Origin: Chondrus crispus | Taxonomy: Eukaryota; Rhodophyta; Florideophyceae; Gigartinales; Gigartinaceae | DNA length: 64,000 nt | Assembly (NCBI RefSeq): GCF_000350225.1 | Contig: NW_005178593.1 | Location: 289,335 to 353,334 of the forward strand | Reading direction: 5' to 3' | Shown here: positions 11,617-22,114 of the stretch, one piece after another | How positions within the stretch are numbered: position 1 is the first letter of the stretch | Layout: each line of letters begins with the position of its first letter | Notes under the pieces: model-generated | What the model was told of the DNA's origin: nothing | Seen by the model: only the letters and a program-made list of their open reading frames with translations | Databases searched by the model: none | Translations under genes and position numbers: made by a program

Positions 11617-12330
11617 CTATCTACATGAAGAACACCTTGTTCCGAATATCCCCCCCGCTGCGATATTCGTATTCCGTAGCAAAAACCCCTGCAACACGCT
11701 TTGCGACCCTGGGAACAGCCGTTCAAGCCTCGCGATCGCGCTCCTCAACTCGCTCGAGAACACCCCCGCGTTCTCAAAGTAGAACCTATCTCCATCACGC
11801 AACGCCCTAAAGTGCTGTTCCCAAAATCGGCCCCATCGGTCCACCGCCCACATGATCCTCAGTCATAAGTCCAACTCATGCATCCATATTCCTCACATTT
11901 CCGTAGAACGCCGTCAACAACCGACTCTGCCGATTCGCATTCTTCGTGATATCCGAACCCCACGCACACCCTGTCGGATCAGTTTTATTCTGATATCCCT
12001 ATATGATGGAATTGCATGATCCCGATCTCTTTGCAAGTTCAGACTCACAAGATCGAACCCTTCTTCCTCTTCGATACGAGTGAACAGAAAGTTCCGAAGC
12101 GTGTTATGTACCTTCACATCGATTTCCTTTGCACGCACTTTAACTGCTCCCCAGATGATATCTTCTATGCCCCCGTTCAACACATCCGTCATACAGAAGA
12201 ACGTATCCTTACAGCGGCCAGCAACGCTTCCGCTTCCCCAAAAAAATCATTCAAATGTTTGCAACCCGCAAGCCCATTGAGTTCAAGCCACCCCCGCGAC
12301 AGCTTAAGCTCAAACCCATGACAGGTTTGG
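11617..12330 (-). pseudogene. Animal-type haem peroxidase pseudogene (partial)
   Basis: Read leftwards the family order is clear: a DFFGEAEALL segment (12250-12230), GIEDIIWGAVKVRAKEID and LRNFLF (near 12160-12080), FDLVSLNLQRDRDHAIP (family N-x-Q-R-G-R-D-H-G-I-P, near 12055-12005). Then come AFYGNVRNMDA and VGLMTEDHVGGGPMGP (11910-11830), and LRDGDRFYFENAGVF (near 11800). Members oxidise halides or organic substrates with a haem. Only the C-terminal half is present. At least three disruptions are visible: frame changes near 12190 and 11820-11840 and an in-frame TGA near 11880. This is a host gene in decay. Red algae are known to carry such peroxidases, which supports the host guess. Confidence 0.85.
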
Positions 12331-12499
12331 GTGCTTTCGTCTCCATGTTTGAAGATCCAAAAGACCGAAACGGTACCGAAATGGCTGATGGAAGTGAGCA
12401 AGCCTGAGACACTCTTTGAAACACCTGCTCAAAGAAGACGGCGTGTTCGGAACGCAGCGTTGAAAAGGGCCTCGGAAATCGTTAAAAACAACGAGAGGA

Positions 12500-13054
12500 G
12501 AGCAGTGGGCTCGTAAGAGATCCTGGCGCGATTAACCAAATTTATGCTTTAAATAGTTCAGCCTTATTTTTAGGACAAATGTCCCCCTCAGAAACCTTTT
12601 TTGTTCTGAAAAAGAGCCAACTGCTGTTCGAGATCAAAATCCCACGCGTACGCGGTGTACACGTGTTACAGCTGCACAACAGCTGGTGGGCGTTACAATG
12701 GTAGATATCTGAATGACATGCCATGTATATGGGCAGACGTGGATCCGACAAAGATATGTGCATTATATGCATGCGGTAGATATGTAGAAGATGTGAACTA
12801 CGGCTCTGAACGCGGCAATACTCAGATGACATGCGTCTGATGCGACATCCCCGTGAGGTCACATCAGTAGGTAATCAGACGCCCGTCAATGCCATATCAT
12901 CCTATCTTACACATATCATTGCCCAATTAACCCCCCAAAATATGACAACAAAAGGGCACTTTGCCATATCGGAAACATGTCACCCCCATGTCATTTGCAT
13001 ATCATGCACCATCTCTTATATGCCATATCCATGTCCCAGACATGTCAAAATAAG
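12500..13054. other. Non-coding stretch with short motif repeats
   Basis: No gene is recognised. From about 12700 to 13050 the motifs GCCATATC, CATATCAT and CATGTCA recur many times with irregular spacing. This resembles the subterminal repeat zones of DNA transposons, but no terminal inverted repeat was found. Confidence 0.4.
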
Positions 13055-15482
13055 TCACTGAGATCCCTGTCGCGTCAAGGGAATTGACCATCGCAACTTG
13101 TCATGGAACAAGAGGTTTTGTATGTTGTTTCTGTACAGACTATATCGGTCCAGACATTCCAACCCAATCAAGAGCGGAATATTGGCTGCTACTATGTTCA
13201 CCTTGATCTCGGTGAAAGCATCGCCTGGAGTAGGCATACGCACCACAATGGTTCCAATGCTAGGCTCAACATGAGCTCCAAACCTGAAGACTCTCCTCGT
13301 CGCCTTGGGTAGGATCTTAAATCCTATGAAAGCTCCATAGGCCTCAGTCTGTCTCCTTCCGCTGACAGGGGTTGATGCCCCAGTATCCAAGCATACACAT
13401 TCGAACTCGTCGGCGGTCACTGGTGTAGATGCATTTATGGGCAGAATCTTTCCCTTGGATGGGATGGTATTTTTCCCATTGAATGACTTGGGGATTTCTG
13501 ATTGGCTTGTGCCGATCCCGCGCAGTAGGTGATGTCCGCTCCTTTTCCCTGTTCTGAAGCTGGATAGCTACCTCCTTCCACATTCAAGTACTGGATACCA
13601 AATTGGGCCGGGTATCCATCTCCTGAGTCATTACCCTCTTCGCTGCTTGACGATTTGCTTTCTTTGCTATTCTCAGCACTTTCGAAGCTGATGGCCCTTT
13701 CCCTGCTCTCGTCTGCAGCCCCTTGGTTATCCTGACCCATCAATGACTGCATCAAATTCTCCCCGTGCTGTATGCACAGCTCGTCCATTACCACGCTGGT
13801 CTCTGCTACGATGCGGGTCTCAAGGATGGCCATCATGGCTTCTCGACCATCCCAGTCGTATCCTGGCTTTCCGGAGCATGTCGGGAACTCGAAGCAGCGG
13901 TATCCCTGTTTTCCGAAGCCATAGCAATTGCCGTTAAACGGCTTTTTCTCGCGAGGTGTTTACAGACGGTGTCGCGGAGTGGGCTTCGCTCGCCCGTAAA
14001 CGTTTTCAAAGACAAAACGCCTGCCTAGGCTCTTGTTGACTACTCTTGCTCGGCCATCTCGTTGCTCTGCACTCATCTCACGGCCCCTACCTTCTTCAAT
14101 TGCGTGGCACTTTAAGGTACTGCATGACTTGGAAAAATCCAACTCGTGGGCGCGAGATGTGGTTGCCTTCGTTCACTTCAACGACCGCACGGCCTGCTTC
14201 AGCCAACGTCTTTGGTCTTGGTCCGTCTGGCGCTCAATTGGCACAAGGTTCTCATGTTTCACGATCTTTGCTCGTACGGCCTTGAGACCTTGGACGAGGG
14301 ACCTCTTTTACTGCGCTAGGTCGTACATGGAAATTGAATTTAAGTGTTCTAATGGAGCTTCTTGTGCTTTTTTGCCATGAAAAATGCTGAGCATAAAGAC
14401 GTTCACTTCTTCCAGGTTTTTAAAGAACCTTGGATTCGCCTGCACCTATATTTTGTACTAAGTCCGGGCTTGGCCAGCCAGGATATTCCCCACGTTCCTC
14501 AATCCCGCGTGTTCTGGCACGCCCCACTGGGTGACACAGTTCATATAAGAGTTGAATATGTGCTCCCAATTTTCCCCATCGTTCGCTCCGAATTTATCAC
14601 TGCGATCCTTGAACCTCGTCCCAAGCCTGCTGAGGACAGAAACGGCATGCGGGGACACAGTGCTTGACGTCGAGGCGAGCTGGTCGGAGGATTGGTGCTG
14701 CGCCCTGTTGGAATTTCGCCGATGGAGAAGCGTGTATGTGTCATGGATACCCGCCTGGACACCTGGACGTACGACCCTAAACTGCTACCTTTGGAATCCA
14801 GCGTCCAGGATCGGTGTCTCAACTCGAGCTGGGCGGCCTAATTCCTGACTGCGTCTCGGCAGATACATTCTGGCTGGTGCGGTACCCTGTGTCGGCTGCG
14901 GATATACAGCAAAATATTGCTCCTCTCCTCCCCTACCATCGTCGCTTGATCGCGAAGAACTTCTTGTATACTCGATACGACGTGACGACAACGTCGGTAT
15001 CTCTTGCTCCACAGCCTCACGGGCGAGGTCGGCCGCATCCTTGGTAGACTGCGGGTCGCCATAGTACTCGTTGGGCCACGATTTATCTGCAACCCTATGC
15101 GATTTTCATTGCCGCCCTGTCTGTCGTGTATGAGATCGCGCAAGTACCTGTACATCTGTGGTGCGAACGTGCCGTGTATAACCTCTCTAGAGAAAAGAGT
15201 CAGGAGGCAGGTTGGTGTACGCCTCTTGGGCCGTGCAGCCAAAATATCCCTTCTGTACCACTGAGTACATCCACTGGAACAGTAGCCTTGTTTCGGGCTG
15301 TTGTCATCAGGCCTCCATGTGACTGTCTGCATCAATTCCTGTACGGTGGCTGGGAAAATATGCGTCAGGTTGACAGTTGGAGGGGAGGACACGTGGTGTG
15401 CGGTATCCTCAATCGTTGGCGTTGGCGGCGTCCGGTAATTCAAGTCCTCAGTCGCGTGATGCGGCGCCTCCCGATTCGACAT
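13055..15482 (-). mobile_element. Gag-protease relic of a second LTR retrotransposon
   Basis: The part near 13420-13090 (minus strand) has CLDTGASTPVSG and IPLLIGLECLDRYSLY, the active site and flap-to-C-terminal strands of a retroelement aspartic protease of the kind seen in Copia-like elements. Near 14650-14460 the segment TRFKDRSDKFGANDGENW, followed by helix-rich sequence, resembles a Gag core. No reverse transcriptase or integrase could be found to the left, so the element is both truncated and broken in many places. Old fossil. Family assignment (Copia-like) is tentative. Confidence 0.55.
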
Positions 15483-15489
15483 GGTGCTC

Positions 15490-16336
15490 CAGCCTTTTCA
15501 CATTCCACGTGCGTCAGCTGAACATTCCGGAATGTAGTTTGACTGATTGTAATGAACTTGGTGGAGCAGAAACCACGTCGTCTCGCGTCACGTGGTGAAG
15601 GGAGATCGGGAGAGGGTAGAGAAGCTGAAATAAAGGCAAACAAAAGTTTGAGAGGGATGGGAGCCCTTAAGGCTTCCGTATCGCTTTAATTGAGCAATAC
15701 AGAAACTAGGCGCATCAGAGTTCTATTCTTCTTCGCTAAAGCAAGATATGGGAAGCAAGTAATTAAATCTATCCGCGCAGATAGCTGCACCCCTTCATAC
15801 CCCCCTCTTCGCCCAATGTTCTCGCTCCCCACGTCCAACATGGCCTAAGGACTCTGCAAATCCACCTTTTCATTCCAACATAACCCGTATGTCGCAACCG
15901 CTGCATTCCTCCCTATTTCCATGTATTTCTAGGCAGAACTTCGCCCAGTTGTGTGTCATGCCCGTTGGGCACCGCCACTTTCTGTCTGCAGTGGAGCGGG
16001 CCTTTCTGGCCCGACAGCCTTTACAGCGGTCCGCTCTATCTGATACTGTACTTTAAGCTACACGAACAAATAAGAAGTCGAAATAACAGCGAGCAAATAC
16101 GTTTGTTATGGACGTGTCGAAATTCGAAGCGGAAGAGCAAAAATTAATTGTATCCCCACTGCGCATCTCGAGGATGAACGAGGTGAGCAATAAACGTGAT
16201 CGAGAGTTGGTTCCTCTCCTGTGTGAGGGGACGAGCTGCCCCCGGTCACACAACTTTATGTCATCCAGTCCGAGACTGGTGGGCGCGATACCGCACCGCC
16301 GTCGAGTGTAGATTACTAATTAATAGTTAAATCTAC
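15490..16336. other. Intergenic stretch
   Basis: No protein family could be read. A small inverted pair GTAGATT/AAATCTAC brackets an AT-rich loop near 16308-16337, right beside the U3 fragment. Confidence 0.4.
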
Positions 16337-16580
16337 GATGAACAGGGGTTTCCGGTAGATCGGTTTCTAGTGCAAAGATCGTTCTTTTCTTTAGTTATGT
16401 TATAAGCCCACTAAAACGTTACAAAACTATTCCGCAGTCGTTGAAGACACTAGACAATAAGTATTGGGAGCTCCTTAGGGGTTCTGCAAGTATCTTAGCG
16501 TCTTCTGCTTGCATTTTGACCCTGGGAGGTCTCTTGGTGCTCTTGTAGCCCTCCCCGTGACTGTCACGCCATCACGGTAC
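16337..16580 (-). repeat. U3 fragment of a B1-type LTR
   Basis: This stretch is the reverse complement of 28400-28642, the upstream part of the element B1 LTR, at roughly 90% identity by eye. It includes the end that carries TACCGTGATGGCGTGAC. The match stops just where B1 begins to resemble the R-U5 part of B2. No internal element sequence is attached. Confidence 0.8.
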
Positions 16581-16829
16581 CCGATAAATATTTTATATAT
16601 TCGTTGGTCTCAAGCTCAGGAACTTGCACTTGGAGTCCGTGACGAAGAGTACCACCCCAGCTCGGAGCCTCACTCAATCCGCCACGCCTCCCACACACCC
16701 GCCGGTCATTGTTCGCCGTTGCCATCAGATTCCCCCCGCGACGTTGACTCCCGCGCACGTCACCTTGCCTCTATGCAACCGCCAGCACACCCCCTTTTTG
16801 CCGGCCTCCTGCGAGTCCACGGGCCACAA

Positions 16830-17333
16830 TTAGCCGGCACCATCACCGATGTACAACCCGTTTCCGTCGCCCGCCAAGCTGTACGCCATCTTAGAATTGC
16901 GCTGCCCATGCCATCCCTCTGAGTTCATTTTGAGCACCCCCTCCCCACCTCTGACGCCCTCGTTCCGCTTCTCCTGCTGTGCGGCGATCGCGACCAGCTC
17001 CAGCGCGAGCCATTGCACGACACTGTCTGCCGCGCAACTGTACACCTCGTCCCTTGTGGGCACGAACGCAAAGGTGGTGAGGTTGCCGTAGTGCACGTAG
17101 GCGGCGCTGCGGCCGGCAGCACGCGTGCAGGGAGTCGCCGAGGCGGACGTCGCTGACGCCTCACAAGCCCATGATGCCGGCCTTGTTTCCCGTGCCGATG
17201 TGGGTGCCGGCCCGGTGCCACTCGGCGGCCGTGATCCGCTTCTGGTGGACGTGGCGTACGCAGCGCGCGACACGGGCGTCGAACTGGCGGCCGCGCAGCG
17301 CGACGCTATGTGCATGAAGTTCATTCCTATCAC
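16830..17333 (-). pseudogene. Unrecognised ORF, perhaps a decayed host gene
   Basis: The left half reads as ordinary protein sequence (for example YVHYGNLTTFAFVPTRDEV and VVQWLALELVAIAAQQEKR). The right half in the same frame is Ala/Ser/Arg-rich and unconvincing. A neighbouring minus frame there gives a more natural reading (HQKRITAAEWHRAGTHIGTG). This suggests a frame change near 17100-17130. No family recognised. It may equally be chance coding in GC-rich DNA. Confidence 0.3.
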
Positions 17334-17482
17334 TCCTTTTCGCTTCTTCTATCTCGAACTTGCCTTCTCTTATTGATTCAGAGAATGCTTTACTTCCTCT
17401 ATCTTGGCATCAAGCTGCTTCTCTGTCGCATGCTGTGCACACCCAGAGTTTTAACAATCACTGTCGTCAGAGTTTTCCATCA

Positions 17483-18222
17483 TTAATTCGCTGGAGTGTC
17501 CAAGGAGGAGCTCCAGAAGCTCGTCTTTGGACACTCCAGCGACTTCCAGCTGATCTTGAAGAACTTCTCCTCATTCTTCACAACCTGCACATCGCTCCCC
17601 ACGCCCCTATTCCTAAGCATCATCTGGATTTCCTTCTCACGCTCCTCAAACATCTTGAAGCCCTCCTCGACAGCGCTCATATTCCTCCTATCCGTCTCTG
17701 CGGTTCTCTTCGCAAAGTTGAACACCTCCTTCTCGCAATTCTTGCCAACTACCCGCGCCCATTTAGCGCTGACCTTCTGCGACGCGATCTTATACGCCTG
17801 CTCGCGTTCCAGCTTGCCTCTGACAAGCTCGTGCAGCGGCAGGGCCAGGGCCTTCTCCCGCCCTTAATCATGCGCGGGAGCTTCTTCCTGAGCTGCGCTA
17901 GCCCCGTCATGCGGTCCCCATCCCTCGCCACCGCGTCCCCGCCGCCCGGCACATGCAGCATGTGCTCCATCATGTCGCCCTGTCCTGCCCTTCGCGGTGC
18001 AGCACGGGCAGCGGCCTCTCCTCGCCCGCCGACACCACTTGGCACGCCAGCCGTTGCACTGCGCGAGAGCATTGCCCAATGGGACGTGCCGTGGGCGAAG
18101 GGTGGCGGCGTCGGCAGGGCGTTGCTCCCCTGCCGAAGATTTTTCCAGCCTTCTCTCGGCATCATTGCTGTAGGGCTTATTCTCGATAGATTCCAGCGAA
18201 GGCTGCAGATTGGTCTTGACAT
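17483..18222 (-). pseudogene. Unrecognised coiled-coil-like protein, frame-shifted
   Basis: The first part (18222 to about 17865) ends in TGLAQLRKKLPRMIKGG. The second part, in the next frame, runs from about 17860 with REKALALPLHELVRGKLERE through to 17483. It is rich in Lys, Glu and Arg with helix-forming heptads (VEEGFKMFEEREKEIQMML). The natural joint of the two frames near 17862 suggests a one-base indel in a formerly single host gene. No family recognised. The start codon is uncertain because the first 60 codons look low in coding quality. Confidence 0.4.
17491..17539. repeat. 13-bp perfect inverted repeat
   Basis: CTGGAGTGTCCAA (17491-17503) is repeated inverted at 17527-17539 with a 23-base loop. 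It lies in the last codons of the unrecognised coiled-coil ORF on the minus strand. Confidence 0.85.
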
Positions 18223-18343
18223 TAGGCGCGAAAGCCTGGTATGCCCCGGACCTTAGTCAGCCACTACGCGGGGCGCATGCTTCTGCTGCTTGTCGTAGCA
18301 GTATTCCACGGCGGTCCGCATTCGGACTTCGGCGTCGGTTCCC

Positions 18344-20664
18344 ATGCCACGCTCCAGCTCTGATTCAGAGTCCCAACGCGGTTCTGTGCGGCGCGGAAGA
18401 AGCTCTCGCAATCGCAATGCAATCAGCAAGTCAAAGTCCTCTGCTGCAATGAGGCGTAATGCGCTTGCGAATGAAGCGGGGACGTACAAACCACCGGTGG
18501 AGTGCTGCGCACAGCGATGTGGCCAGATCATTCCATTTCAGCAGTCGAGGGGCCTCCGTCGTTCCTTTTGCGCCGGCAAAACTCAAGTTCACCGGAAACG
18601 ACTTCTCATCGGACTCGTGGCCGATCGAAATGCGCTTGACGACCGAGATTCTGATAGTGGATCGAGCAGCAAGAACAAGCCTGTTTTTCAGTACCATGGG
18701 ATCGTAGTCTGTCGTTCATACATGGGCAGTGTAACAACAGCGTCGCCGGACTTACTTAATAGTGTGCTTGGTACTCCACATGCGCCGTCTTCACCGTATG
18801 CCAATAGGCGCGCAAGATCTTTGGATGGCAGCAAGCACACCCTTGTTGCTGCGTATCTTCTCGGAGTGAAATCTAGAGACGCTGACCACAGTCCGGAGCG
18901 CGATGTTTTCCATCTCCCACAACGCAACAAAATAGAGGTGTGGGAAGACTACTGTGAACAGGAGAGGGCGCTTGGTCGCCTCCCATGCGGTTACACGCAC
19001 TTCGTGCGGACCTGGAAGGAGGTTGCACCTGAGATCAAGACGAGACGACTGCACGGGTTTGCTAGGTGTGATACATGCGTCGAGTTTGACGAAGATTTGG
19101 ATGGACCTCTGACCGCGGAGCAAAGAGAGGATACGCTGCGGAGACGGTCCGAGCATATCCAGTTCGTACGTGCAAGTCGTGCCATGTACTACGCGACAAG
19201 AGACGAAGCGCAGCTCCGCCCTGACAGGACGATTTCCTTGATTGTAGACGGCGCTGATCAAGTGAAGTACGCATTGCCACATTTTGCGAGCAAATCGAAG
19301 GCTTCTTCAATTGGGCTGGGTATTCCCATACATCTCATTGGTGTACTGAACCACGGAGGGAAGTCAGCTGGTGCCGGAGCATTTTTGTTCACTGCGGAGG
19401 ACTACAATCTAACTGGATCCAACCTTGTAGTCGAGGTGATTCACAGAGTTATTACGTCAGAGAGTAACCGATTACAAGCCTTGGATCTCATATTACCGCC
19501 CGTGCTCTTTGTTCAACTCGACAACTGCGCCCGCGAGAACAAAAACTCGTTCACTCATGGGTATTTTGAGCTGCTTGTCGTTCGAGGAGTATTCAAAAAA
19601 GTGGTGGCACGTTATCTGCCTAAAGGTCACACTCATGAGGACATTGATCAGATGTTTTCTAGGACTGGGGCAGGCATCCGTGATAAGAACATATGCACTA
19701 TTCCTGAATTATATGCCGCGCTTGGGGAGAGCTTCACTCCGCAGCCGATCATATCACATATTGACTCAACTATCAACACGAAAGCTCTGTTCGAGGTTAA
19801 TAGGCTTCTTCGACCGTCCTCAGAGCTCAGTGGATTTACTGTGTACCACGAGTTCTCATTCACAGTTGACGCAGCAGGTGCCTCTACGTGTGAGGTCAAG
19901 CTTTGGCCAATTTCGCAGAGTTCCGTGTCTCTACTGTCTTCTGGGCTGCCGGGGGGTTTCTGCGCCCAGGCTTAAGTTTGGACCTACGAAAAATGACAAT
20001 TCCTCCTCTTGTACGCAAGAAGAGCACTACAGAAGACGCGCACAGGATGACGCGACGCATTCAGGCAGTTGAACGTCGGATCGGTTCCCAGGCGAGCATG
20101 GAAGCTCTTAGAACTCTCATCGCAAGACTGACACTTGGTGGCGAAGTTCCATGCCCTTGGAACCTAAGCACTTGTCCAGAGATGAACGGGCATTACACAC
20201 GCGATGCGGTATACATGAGAGAACGGCTGCCTGATGGGCGATGCGGAGAGTCGCTCTCGTCAGGCTCTGAAGATGAGGAGCCTGACTTCGACATGGATGA
20301 GATACCGATCGCGGGCGTGGAGTACAATGTGGGAGATCTTGTTGTGGTCCGACCGCACGTCACCCAGCTCAAGTTCGGGAGATTCTGGATTGGAGCGATA
20401 GTGAAGCGGAAAAAGACCAATCCTGTTCCTGGGCAAGAGCAACGCATCGCGGTGTTGTGGGTCCAATGGATGGAACCCGAAAATGGAGTCGCAGAGCTGA
20501 CAGCTAAATTTTGCCCTGCGGTTGGCGATGCTGACGAAATCTATGTCGATTCCGTTCTCTGCAAATTTCCTAAGCTTCTCCGGAGTGGGCAGCTCCCAGT
20601 GAAAGTACAAAAAGAAATATCGAGGACGTTAGTCACGCGTGAATCTCGAGATGCTGGTGGCTAG
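18344..20664 (+). CDS. DUF7869-type transposase-like protein
   Basis: The first 543 codons hold the hallmarks of the algal/protist DUF7869 family: a short Cys pair FARCDTC, the strand LIVDGADQ (Asp302), FVQLDNCARENKN (Asp393) and LPKGHTHEDIDQMFSR (428-440). The spaced acidic residues look like a DDE nuclease core, so a transposase origin is likely but inferred. The first frame ends at 19975. A second frame (19903-20664) carries a C-terminal part with YNVGDLVVVRP, FWIGAIVKRKK and IAVLWVQWM, resembling a small chromatin-type beta barrel, and an acidic stretch before it. The 73-bp overlap suggests one protein split by an indel or joined by splicing. Start at 18344 is the first ATG of the frame; the Ser/Arg-rich N-terminus may not all be real. 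No terminal repeats were found. Confidence 0.7.
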
Positions 20665-21500
20665 ATCAGCAAGCGAGGATACAAAGTATTCGGCAGCGCG
20701 CTCATGGATTAAAAATGACGGACCGAGGCTTTCGCGGAGATTTAGTGCAGTTTATGAATATTCAGACTCTGCACACGGCGTTATAACGCCGTCGATGGCG
20801 GTTTTTTGATTTGCGGATGATAGTTACAACGGTTTGTGGGAGGAAGAGACGGATTTCTATGACGAAAATGGTGCCCGGAGCTCCGAAGTTGACTATGAGT
20901 TGGAGAGAAATAAAAAGGGAGATTTCATGTCGTTATCTTCAAATCCAGTTCCATGTTGTTGTTATATGCACACCTCGCTCAGCACATTAGTCCTGCTTGA
21001 ACTGTCTCCATGCGTCAACATCTGTCAGTTCACGGCAAACTATAAACGGGTGACAGAGATGTTGTATATCCCCAGCAATCGCATACAAACTTCCCGTGAG
21101 AGGGAACGAACAAATACCCCTATGAATAATACATGGAATCCTGCTTAGGTAGGCCATATCAGTCCTCATCTTCAAACGGAGATGTCGGGAGATCGATCAA
21201 GTGCAGCAACGCACGTCAGGATCGCGGCGCAGAATGGAGGAAGGCGAGGCGGAAAAACTGGTCGCCAAGCTCAAGCGAATGTGTGGGTGCTCGGGGACGC
21301 CGTCACCGGCAAATCACGCATTGGAAGGCGACCAGGGAATGACGATAGCGGCGGAAACGCACCAAGTGCGGAGACGGGGACGGAAGGCTTGGAAATTGAA
21401 TATCAAAAGTAAAGAGGGGCTAGGAAGGGGGAAGGGTGAAAGATTAAATATATGGCTCCCAGTGTTCTGTGTACAATGCTCCACTCCAACTTTCTCGAAC
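20665..21500. other. Intergenic stretch
   Basis: It holds the 18-bp palindrome at 20775-20792 followed by a T run. Nothing else was recognised. Confidence 0.5.
20775..20792. repeat. 18-bp perfect palindrome
   Basis: ACGGCGTTATAACGCCGT reads the same on both strands, and GGCGGTTTTTTG follows at 20797-20808. It lies 110 bp after the end of the DUF7869-type gene. It could form a hairpin in its transcript. Confidence 0.8.
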
Positions 21501-21881
21501 TCAACTTTCACATTTTTTGGCTCGCGAGGATCCCTCCCAGATGCATGAGCCGAATCCTGTCCACTGTTTACATTTCTTCGCTCGGAATCCACGCTGCCGT
21601 TGTTTCGATTGACGAAGACTGAACCCACTGTCAGCAAGCACCCGATAATGTTTATTGAGGTCATAAGAGGTCCAAATATATTTGTTGGCAGAAGGAAATC
21701 GTAAAACTTCGGAAAAAAACACTGTCATAACTCTCAGATCGCTGTAAGTAAGGGTATGATATCCCGAAATGTCGATATTCTTTGCCTTGGCTAATATTTT
21801 TGCCTCTTCCAAACACCGAGTATCGTTTATTCGTTCTTTGCTGACAGTGTTATGGGGATAGGGATATGAGCTGATGAACAC
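21501..21881 (-). CDS. Small unrecognised ORF (126 codons)
   Basis: The ORF has mixed, natural-looking composition (for example ILAKAKNIDISGYHTLTYSDL) and a basic C-terminal half with two AKKC segments. No family recognised. It points away from the ParB-methyltransferase gene and could be a remnant or chance ORF. Confidence 0.25.
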   Translation of the reverse strand: MFISSYPYPHNTVSKERINDTRCLEEAKILAKAKNIDISGYHTLTYSDLRVMTVFFSEVLRFPSANKYIWTSYDLNKHYRVLADSGFSLRQSKQRQRGFRAKKCKQWTGFGSCIWEGSSRAKKCES

Positions 21882-21922
21882 GTCAACTTCTCTACGTGGC
21901 GACGGTCACGTGGTGATCAGCG

Positions 21923-21978
21923 TCGGCTAGGCTGTGCTGGCCTGCTTCGCATGAAGCAGGCCAACTCAGCCTAGCCGA
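21923..21978. repeat. Long two-stage hairpin upstream of the ParB-methyltransferase gene
   Basis: TCGGCTAGGCTG (21923-21934) pairs perfectly with CAGCCTAGCCGA (21967-21978). After a 4 by 4 internal loop, GGCCTGCTTC (21939-21948) pairs with GAAGCAGGCC (21953-21962) around the loop GCAT. In all, 22 base pairs without a mismatch in the arms. It lies 137 bp before the ATG. Confidence 0.9.
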
Positions 21979-22114
21979 GTCATCTCACTGTGCTGATGGC
22001 ACTGGATCCTTTACAACATCGAGTGAGGACGCATCGCGCAGCAGCTCGCTTGCAGAGGACTACGATCAGAAGCAATTTGCTAGATTTATCGCACATCTGC
22101 TCGAAGTCGGCGAA

